DNA of 14,679 nt from Eubacteriales Family XIII. Incertae Sedis bacterium (lineage in GTDB: Bacteria > Bacillota > Clostridia > Peptostreptococcales > Anaerovoracaceae), in contig JAITTH010000062.1 in NCBI GenBank assembly GCA_031287295.1, forward strand, positions 1 through 14,679, read 5' to 3'. Positions 1 to 4,590 of this stretch are shown here, piece after piece (position 1 is the first letter of the stretch; every line of letters begins with the position of its first letter). The translations under genes were made by a program, and so were the position numbers. Under the pieces are notes generated by a model. It worked only from the letters and a program-made list of their open reading frames with translations, searched no databases and was not told the origin of the DNA.

Positions 1-288
1 GCGGTCATTACGCTACCTGCGGCATTCTCAGACAGGTTTGCCAACGGAACACATACGCTCGAAGTCTTCTTTACGGATGCGATGGGCACGGGCAGTGGCA
101 AAGTAGAGCTCGTTGTGAACCGCGCATTCGGCACAGGCGAGACTGGAAACGGACCCGGCGCCATCATTCCGGATACCGGAGATGAGACGCAGGCGGGCCT
201 GCTGTTTGCCCTTTCCTTCCTTGCACTTTGCTGCCTGCTGGGGCTGTTGATTTTCATCAGGCGCAGAAGGAAAGAGGCTAACCGCTAA
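1..288 (+). CDS. C-terminal end of a sortase-anchored surface protein (5' truncated by window)
   Basis: Reading frame 1 is open from the first base to the TAA at 286-288, so this is the last 95 residues of a larger protein. Its first part (ITLPAAFSDRFANGTHTLEV, then FFTDAMG) resembles the end of an X2-like immunoglobulin-fold repeat found in Gram-positive surface proteins. After a short Gly/Thr/Pro-rich linker comes a cell-wall sorting signal: IPDTG (an LPXTG variant with Ile in the first position), a hydrophobic stretch of about 22 residues (AGLLFALSFLALCCLLGLLI and on), and a basic tail RRRRKEANR. By family knowledge a sortase would cleave between Thr and Gly and attach the protein to peptidoglycan. 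The ligand or enzymatic role lies in the missing N-terminal part and cannot be stated. A hairpin terminator follows directly. Confidence 0.85.
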   Translation, partial: AVITLPAAFSDRFANGTHTLEVFFTDAMGTGSGKVELVVNRAFGTGETGNGPGAIIPDTGDETQAGLLFALSFLALCCLLGLLIFIRRRRKEANR

Positions 289-303
289 GACAGAAAAGCT
301 CTG

Positions 304-335
304 AACCCGGGACGCATCAGCCGTTCCGGGTTTTT
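304..335 (+). terminator. Rho-independent terminator of the surface protein gene
   Basis: An 11-bp stem (AACCCGGGACG at 304-314 with CGTTCCGGGTT at 322-332, one G-U pair) encloses a 7-nt loop. It runs directly into a T-run (331-335). It lies 15 nt after the stop codon at 288. On the opposite strand there is no matching U-run, so it should terminate the plus-strand transcript only. Confidence 0.85.
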
Positions 336-350
336 CCGTCCTCACAGGAA

Positions 351-513
351 GACACATGAACCGTCCCCTTTTGTCCTACCGACCATCTGTTATAACGGCA
401 GGTGGTCGATTTATTTCCGGCGAAGGCGTATGTTAAAAGGACAGACGGGGGACACATGAACCGTCCCTCATCTCGGAAAGTTGTCAAAATCGTACCGTCC
501 CCAGGTGTCCCCC
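351..513. repeat. REP/MITE-like palindromic intergenic element with GACACATGAACCGTCCC repeats
   Basis: The 17-mer GACACATGAACCGTCCC occurs twice in the same orientation, at 351-367 and 451-467. A third, rearranged copy at 494-513 combines ACCGTCCCC (also at 360-368) with GTGTCCCCC (505-513), which is the exact reverse complement of 447-455. Between the two full copies is an imperfect hairpin, GACCATCTG (381-389) with CAGGTGGTC (399-407), one G-U pair and a 9-nt loop. Each unit can also fold locally (GGGAC 449-453 with GTCCC 463-467). No open reading frame is plausible here. From memory, similar 'GGGGAC...GAACCGTCCCC' elements are scattered between genes in Bacillota and may be moved by IS200-like/RAYT transposases. 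That link is inference. The last base of the element overlaps the stop codon of the minus-strand gene at 513, so it could act as its 3' structure. Confidence 0.7.
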
Positions 514-1688
514 TATTTCAGCACACCTTCCGCTTCCCACTGTATAATCTGCTCATCTGAGAATCCAAAACGCGACAGATTCTCCCGCGTCTGCTGAATG
601 TCTGCGGGTCTTCCGGCAAACTGAAATGCCGCAGGCGTTTTTGAAAACTTGTAGGGGCATCCGATTTGGCGGAGGTTCTCGCCGTTTTCGCTCGGAACAT
701 CCACAACCATCTCGCGCTTTTTCGCATAATCGCTGTTTAATGCCTCCGTCAGCGAAAGCACCGGTTCGGCGCAGACATCCACGGAGCGGAAAGTCGCTTC
801 CCATTCTGCACGTGTCTTTGATTTGAAAATTTCGCGAACTTCATTTTTTACAGCATCGCCCGCATCCACGGTCAGAGAAATCCATTCCGGTTTCTCCATC
901 AAAAGGCAAAAACCTTCCCAGAATTTTGGCTCAAGTCCTGCGAAGCTCATAAATTTTCCATCGGAAGTTTCATAATAATCGTAAAGGGTTCCGCCGTTTA
1001 GAAGCGTTCCTTCCGGCTCGGGAGATTCCCCTGTTAGCAGTGTGCCGGGTCCCCAAATAGCGTGAAGTGCAAGCACGCCGTCGGTCATTGCCACATCGAG
1101 GTACTGTCCCTCTCCTGTTTTTTCTCGTGAATAGACGGCAGCCAAAATGGAAACAATTGCGTTTTGCGTTCCCCCGACGAGATCTCCGATTTGAACGCCG
1201 TCAAGGCTCGGTGCTTGACCGATTCTTCCCGAATATCCGGGTACACCTCCGAGAGATAGGAAATTGATGTCATGTCCTGCTCTGGCAGACCATTCCGTGT
1301 TCTGTCCGTATCCCGTAATGGAACAGTAAATGAGTTTCGGGTTAATCGACGAAAGGTCTTCATAGCCAAGTCCGAGTTTTTCCATCACGCCCGGGCGAAA
1401 CTGCTCAATGACGATGTCGTATTCCGTAATCAATTCTTTTACGATGTCAATCGCTGCCGCACTCCTGAGATTTAGCAAAATCGACCGTTTGTTCCGACCA
1501 AGCTGTGCGGCGGCGGCGGAGAACTCGCTTCCCGGAAGAAGCGGAGGTGTAACATCTAACATGTCCACGCGTGTATTTGTCGTCACGCGCAGCACATCCG
1601 CACCAAGATCTGCCAAGGTCATGGTCGCATAGGGTCCCGGTAACAGCGTCGAAAAGTCCAGTATTTTCAATCCTTCAAGGGGTCTCAT
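513..1688 (-). CDS. CoA-transferase family III protein, probably an alpha-methylacyl-CoA racemase-type enzyme
   Basis: This 391-residue protein has the typical family III (CaiB/BaiF) start, RPLEGLKILDFSTLLPGPYA, and the ADLGADVLRV and QLGRNKRSILLNL blocks. Family members move CoA between carboxylic acids or, in the AMACR branch, epimerise 2-methylacyl-CoA thioesters. Three features fit the racemase branch: AGHDINFLSLGG (His139), GDLVGG (Asp169) and EPKFW (Glu253). These match the His/Asp/Glu catalytic set described for the mycobacterial racemase. The substrate is not identifiable. The frame extends five codons further upstream (to 1703), but GGAGG at 1701-1697 lies inside that extension, 8 nt before ATG 1688, so I chose the inner start. 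The gene is alone on the minus strand, divergent from the lipoprotein gene, with no CoA-metabolism neighbours in view. Confidence 0.88.
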   Translation of the reverse strand: MRPLEGLKILDFSTLLPGPYATMTLADLGADVLRVTTNTRVDMLDVTPPLLPGSEFSAAAAQLGRNKRSILLNLRSAAAIDIVKELITEYDIVIEQFRPGVMEKLGLGYEDLSSINPKLIYCSITGYGQNTEWSARAGHDINFLSLGGVPGYSGRIGQAPSLDGVQIGDLVGGTQNAIVSILAAVYSREKTGEGQYLDVAMTDGVLALHAIWGPGTLLTGESPEPEGTLLNGGTLYDYYETSDGKFMSFAGLEPKFWEGFCLLMEKPEWISLTVDAGDAVKNEVREIFKSKTRAEWEATFRSVDVCAEPVLSLTEALNSDYAKKREMVVDVPSENGENLRQIGCPYKFSKTPAAFQFAGRPADIQQTRENLSRFGFSDEQIIQWEAEGVLK

Positions 1689-1696
1689 TTCAATTT

Positions 1697-1701
1697 CCTC
1701 C
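1697..1701 (-). promoter_or_regulatory. Ribosome binding site that fixes the start of the CoA-transferase family gene
   Basis: On the minus strand the sequence reads ATGGAGGAAATTGAAATG. GGAGG is 8 nt from the second ATG and overlaps the first one, so translation should start at 1688 and not 1703. Confidence 0.8.
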
Positions 1702-1712
1702 ATTTAAATTTG

Positions 1713-1721
1713 TGATATACT
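1713..1721 (+). promoter_or_regulatory. Possible extended -10 promoter for the lipoprotein gene
   Basis: TGATATACT has the TGn extension and a -10 box one base from consensus, with no clear -35 box upstream. The predicted start is near 1728, about 38 nt before ATG 1766. An alternative is TTGTGA (1710-1715) with CATAAT (1731-1736), but its 15-nt spacer is short. The -10 box lies one base from the -10 box of the opposing promoter. Confidence 0.4.
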
Positions 1722-1722
1722 A

Positions 1723-1750
1723 ATTCTACACATAATCGTGAGATTGTAAA
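1723..1750 (-). promoter_or_regulatory. Predicted sigma-A-type promoter for the CoA-transferase family gene
   Basis: Read on the minus strand, TTTACA (1750-1745) and TAGAAT (1728-1723) are each one base from the -35 and -10 consensus, with a 16-nt spacer. The predicted start is near 1716, giving a leader of about 28 nt before ATG 1688. Confidence 0.6.
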
Positions 1751-1765
1751 AGTGGTGAGGTGTAT

Positions 1766-2389
1766 ATGCAAAATTTCAAGAAACAGGTGCCAAGAATCAT
1801 TTCCATCGCCACGGTTCTTTTTATCTTGATGGCTGGTGTTTTGATTGGCTGTTCAAATCACCCGACGCAAGAGGATGAATCGAACATGACATCGGGTTCT
1901 TCCCAATACGAAGCGCGTGAATGGATAAATGATGATTATGATCAGGATAACGATCTGCAAGAGAATAAAAACATAGAACGCAAATTACCCGAATTTCCGG
2001 ATGCCACATTTCAGGTAAGAGAGAAGCAATCGTTCTTTGAAGAATTAACGGTGACAGACGCTTCCGGAGAAAAATCACTTTTTCAGGGGATGCCGATTTT
2101 AAACGTCTATCTGGCAGACTTGACGGGCGATGGACTTCCGGATTTTTGTGCCACGGTTGCGATGGGGTCCGGAGTTATCGATACGCACGTGCTTGTCTAT
2201 GACTACGCTGCCGATAAAGAGTATCTCTTGGAAGACAGAATGGTTTACGATTACGCATTATCCTTAATAGATGCGCGACTTATCGTTTCGCAATCGTCCT
2301 GGGAATCAGGCGAAGAATTGGCCACCGGCGATTTGGCAATCATCGACGGCGAACTGGTCGGCATCGGCATCGACCGCACCATACCATAG
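1766..2389 (+). CDS. Lipoprotein of unknown function with a DxTGDGxxD calcium-loop-like motif
   Basis: The 207-residue product starts with a basic n-region (MQNFKKQVPR), a hydrophobic core and the lipobox LIGC, with the modified Cys at residue 29. It should therefore be exported and lipid-anchored on the outer face of the membrane. An acidic, Asn/Gln-rich linker follows. The globular part contains LADLTGDGLPDFCATVAMGSG, a DxTGDGxxD loop like the calcium-binding loops of FG-GAP/VCBS-type repeats, then VIDTHVLVYDYA. From memory, similar segments occur in clostridial lipoproteins and at the C-terminus of some BlaR/M56-type membrane proteins. I cannot assign a function. The frame also allows a GTG start at 1760, but GGTGAGG at 1754-1760 is placed as the ribosome site for ATG 1766. 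No convincing terminator follows. Confidence 0.8.
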   Translation: MQNFKKQVPRIISIATVLFILMAGVLIGCSNHPTQEDESNMTSGSSQYEAREWINDDYDQDNDLQENKNIERKLPEFPDATFQVREKQSFFEELTVTDASGEKSLFQGMPILNVYLADLTGDGLPDFCATVAMGSGVIDTHVLVYDYAADKEYLLEDRMVYDYALSLIDARLIVSQSSWESGEELATGDLAIIDGELVGIGIDRTIP

Positions 2390-2419
2390 GCCCCTCTAGC
2401 TTATGCAACTCCGATAAGT

Positions 2420-2449
2420 TTGCGGTGGGCTGACCTTGCATAGTATAAT
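2420..2449 (+). promoter_or_regulatory. Predicted promoter for the lipid kinase gene
   Basis: A perfect -10 box TATAAT (2444-2449) is preceded by a weak -35 box TTGCGG (2420-2425) with an 18-nt spacer. It lies in the 113-nt gap between the lipoprotein stop and the kinase start, giving a leader of about 47 nt. This suggests that the kinase, acetyltransferase and HD genes form their own unit. Confidence 0.55.
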
Positions 2450-2502
2450 TGCTTCATGAAATTAAGTAAGCAAGAGTCACAAAATATCGAGGTCGGAAGT
2501 CG

Positions 2503-3411
2503 ATGAAAACGGTTTTATTATTTTACAACCCACATGCCGGAAGCAATATTGTCAGCGGAAACCTGGACACAATCGTCCAAGCATTTCAGGAGAAAGATCG
2601 AATTGTGATTCCGCTCCGGGCGGACCGTCGTGATCTGTTGGACCAATTTTTCTCGGAAACAGATGGGAATGAGTTTGACAAAATCATTGTTGCCGGTGGA
2701 GATGGAACGGTGAATACGATGGTTACGGCAATGGTGAAATATGATATTTACGTGCCGCTTGCCATTTTCCCCTCGGGCACGGCAAACGATTTGGCACATT
2801 ATTTTAACCTGCCCACATCAATTGAAGGTATGCTGAAGATTGCTGTTGGCGAGAACTATACCGAGATGGATATCGGCATGGCGAACGACCGTTGCTTTGT
2901 CAATGTCATGGCGCTCGGTGTGATGGTGGATGTGAGTCAGAAGACCGATCCCATGGTCAAAAACACGATGGGTGTCATGGCGTATTATCTGCGTGGGATT
3001 GCCGAGCTGCCTAAGCTGAAACCCTTACCGGTAAAACTCACCAGTCCGAATCAAATTGAAGAAGTGAAGATGTATGCAATGATCGTCATGAACGGACGAT
3101 CCGCCGGGGGATTCAAAAGAGCGGCTCCGGAGGCCTCCATCAACGACGGTTTGTTGGACGTCATTGTCTTTAAGAAGATGTCCATCCTGGACCTCGCCGG
3201 TGCACTGATCAGCGTATTGAGTGGGCAGCATACCAATCACAAAAAAGTCATCTCATTCAGGACGCCGAAATTGTTGATTGAATCTTCCGTCGCGATATCT
3301 ACAGACGTAGACGGGGAAAAGGGACCGGAATTGCCTTTGGAACTGCGCGTTCTTCCCAAACGCTTAAAAATATGTACACTCGAAGACGATATGAAAGGGA
3401 ATGTATGGTGA
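2503..3411 (+). CDS. Diacylglycerol kinase family lipid kinase (YegS/DagK type)
   Basis: At 302 residues this is the normal length for soluble DagK/YegS-type lipid kinases, which phosphorylate a lipid such as diacylglycerol with ATP at the membrane surface. Motifs in order: LLFYNPHAGS at the N-terminus, the nucleotide-binding VAGGDGTVNTMV (GGDGT at residues 65-69), FPSGTANDLA (89-98), NGRSAGGFKRAAPEASINDG (about 197-216), and the C-terminal TDVDGE turn. All family motifs are present, so it should be active. In Bacillota the usual job is to return diacylglycerol released by lipoteichoic acid synthesis to phosphatidic acid, but the lipid substrate cannot be read from sequence. The ribosome site is modest: GAGG at 2489-2492 is 10 nt from the ATG. 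The acetyltransferase gene starts immediately after or slightly inside its end. Confidence 0.9.
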   Translation: MKTVLLFYNPHAGSNIVSGNLDTIVQAFQEKDRIVIPLRADRRDLLDQFFSETDGNEFDKIIVAGGDGTVNTMVTAMVKYDIYVPLAIFPSGTANDLAHYFNLPTSIEGMLKIAVGENYTEMDIGMANDRCFVNVMALGVMVDVSQKTDPMVKNTMGVMAYYLRGIAELPKLKPLPVKLTSPNQIEEVKMYAMIVMNGRSAGGFKRAAPEASINDGLLDVIVFKKMSILDLAGALISVLSGQHTNHKKVISFRTPKLLIESSVAISTDVDGEKGPELPLELRVLPKRLKICTLEDDMKGNVW

Positions 3412-3415
3412 AACA

Positions 3416-3859
3416 ATGATCTTAATGATTGAGGAAATGAAAGACCAATATCGTGAGCTCGTATCCTTCTTTATCGAGCAAGGACTCGAATTTGACCCTT
3501 CAGAAAAGGAAGGACCTGTGCCCGATGAAATCCTAAAATGCTGGGGTGCCTTTGATGAATTTGAGAATCAGATGGGTGCCTGCGTCCTCGCCACGCGGGA
3601 TGACGAGTACATCTGTAACGGCATTGCGGTGTACCCGGAGTTTCGCGGGAAAAATGTCGGGTCTATGCTCCTCGATTTCCTGCTTCAGGAAGTAGCGAAC
3701 CTCGGAGGGAAGCGGGTATTTCTTGTGGCGCGCGCGCCGGAGTTTTTCATCGAGAATGGCTTTGTGCCGGTAGAAGAGGGCGAAGCGCCTGCATTTGCCG
3801 AATGCGAAACAGATGATAGCTGCCATCCGCAGATTCTCAAGTTTGACGCTTTTGCATAG
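3416..3859 (+). CDS. GNAT-family N-acetyltransferase
   Basis: The 147-residue product carries the acetyl-CoA-binding core of GNAT enzymes: GIAVYPEFRGKNVGSMLLDF (motif A, with the R-G-K-N-V-G pyrophosphate loop), then KRVFLVARAPEFFIENGFVP (motif B). The acceptor is unknown. The N-terminal half is acidic and short, and the C-terminal ECETDDSCHPQILKFD has a Cys-containing segment like those of some small clostridial acetyltransferases. Start choice is uncertain. ATG 3416 follows the kinase stop by 4 nt and has GGTGA at 3407-3411. ATG 3401 would overlap the kinase by 11 nt, with AAGGGA directly against it, and ATG 3425 is also possible. It is very probably translated from the same mRNA as the kinase. 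Confidence 0.8.
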   Translation: MILMIEEMKDQYRELVSFFIEQGLEFDPSEKEGPVPDEILKCWGAFDEFENQMGACVLATRDDEYICNGIAVYPEFRGKNVGSMLLDFLLQEVANLGGKRVFLVARAPEFFIENGFVPVEEGEAPAFAECETDDSCHPQILKFDAFA

Positions 3860-3893
3860 AAAATCATAGCGAATCCGCAGAATAGGAGCAAAA

Positions 3894-4463
3894 ATGGGAA
3901 AAGCAACGAAGCTGACACGTGAGGAAGCATTTGCAGCGCTTGAAAAGCACAATCGCGATGCGTTCCATATCAAACATGCGTTGATTGTAGAAGGCGTCAT
4001 GCGCTATTTCGCGCGGGAACTCGGCTATGGTGATGAGGAAGATTTTTGGGGATTGGTCGGACTGCTTCATGACATCGACTTTGAGGAATACCCGGATCAG
4101 CACTGCCTGAAAGCACCGGAGCTACTTGCGGAAGCCGGGGCGGAGGACGATCTCATTCGCGCTGTTGTGAGTCATGGCTACAGCCTTACGGTCGATGTAA
4201 AGCCGGAGCACGAGATGGAAAAGGTGCTCTATGCAACTGATGAACTTACCGGGCTCATTGGTGCGGTTGCCATTATGCGCCCTTCGAAGAGTGTGCAGGA
4301 TCTTGAGCTCAAGTCTGTGAAAAAGAAATACAAAACCGCGAATTTTGCGGCCGGCTGCTCACGTGAAGTCATTACGCGTGGCGCGGAAATGCTCGAATGG
4401 GAATTGGATGACCTCATAACGCGTACGATTCTGGCAATGCGAGCTTGTGAATCTGTGGTATAA
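3894..4463 (+). CDS. HD-domain hydrolase (COG2316-like)
   Basis: This 189-residue protein is a single HD domain with the expected metal ligands: His28 (FHIKHALIVEGV), His59-Asp60 (GLLHDIDFEEYP), His94 (VSHGY) and Asp116 (ATDELTG). HD proteins are metal-dependent phosphohydrolases acting on nucleotides or related phosphate esters. This short stand-alone type is generally annotated only as a predicted hydrolase, and the substrate is unknown. AGGAG at 3884-3888 lies 5 nt before the ATG. The gap to the acetyltransferase is 34 nt with no promoter or terminator, so it is probably the third gene of that unit. Its stop codon overlaps the -10 box of the promoter for the next operon. Confidence 0.85.
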   Translation: MGKATKLTREEAFAALEKHNRDAFHIKHALIVEGVMRYFARELGYGDEEDFWGLVGLLHDIDFEEYPDQHCLKAPELLAEAGAEDDLIRAVVSHGYSLTVDVKPEHEMEKVLYATDELTGLIGAVAIMRPSKSVQDLELKSVKKKYKTANFAAGCSREVITRGAEMLEWELDDLITRTILAMRACESVV

Positions 4464-4464
4464 T
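4456..4464 (+). promoter_or_regulatory. Extended -10 promoter of the long plsX-rnc-smc-ftsY-der operon
   Basis: TGGTATAAT is a perfect TGn-TATAAT extended -10 element (TATAAT 4459-4464). There is no good -35 box 17 nt upstream, which is usual for extended -10 promoters. It overlaps the stop codon of the HD gene (4461-4463). The predicted start is near 4471, leaving a leader of about 106 nt before TTG 4577. Confidence 0.65.
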
Positions 4465-4466
4465 AT

Positions 4467-4482
4467 TCTGATAATTATCAGA
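4467..4482. promoter_or_regulatory. Perfect 16-nt palindrome on the predicted transcription start: candidate operator
   Basis: TCTGATAATTATCAGA equals its own reverse complement. It begins 3 nt after the -10 box and covers the expected +1, so a bound dimeric repressor would block initiation. The TGATAA/TTATCA halves recall Fur-family half sites (TGATAAT-n-ATTATCA), but the centre is 3 nt too short for the standard 7-1-7 box. No regulator gene is in the window. Confidence 0.45.
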
Positions 4483-4565
4483 TGGCAAGACCTCTTCCAA
4501 AGTCATCCGATAAAAGATTTGAGTTATGTAAATGCCGAGGGAATAGCAAGTTAGATTTGAGCGAT

Positions 4566-4570
4566 GGAGG
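4566..4570 (+). promoter_or_regulatory. Ribosome binding site selecting the TTG start at 4577
   Basis: GGAGG sits 6 nt before TTG 4577. The nearer ATG at 4572 is only 1 nt away and opens a two-codon frame (ATG TTT TGA), so TTG is the productive start. Confidence 0.75.
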
Positions 4571-4574
4571 AATG

Positions 4575-4590
4575 TTTTGATTAATCAAAA
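4575..4590. repeat. Perfect 16-nt palindrome containing the TTG start codon
   Basis: TTTTGATTAATCAAAA (4575-4590) is identical to its reverse complement and includes TTG 4577-4579. In mRNA it can form a 6-bp A/U-rich hairpin with a UUAA loop that would partly hide the start codon. In DNA it could be a second operator. Chance occurrence in A/T-rich sequence cannot be excluded. Confidence 0.45.

Noticed and set aside
28..357. 109-residue minus-strand frame over the surface protein tail and terminator
   Set aside because: It crosses the terminator hairpin, runs opposite the sorting signal and has no recognisable protein features.
351..513. CRISPR array
   Set aside because: There are only two identical 17-mers, a single 83-nt interval containing a hairpin, and a scrambled third copy; no regular spacer pattern or cas genes.
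1689..1703. Five-codon N-terminal extension of the CoA-transferase family protein (start at 1703)
   Set aside because: The ribosome site GGAGG lies within this extension at ideal distance from the inner ATG, and family members begin at the RPLEGLKILDFS block.
2400..2425. Small hairpin GCAACT...AGTTTGC after the lipoprotein gene as a terminator
   Set aside because: The stem is short and bulged and no T-run follows.
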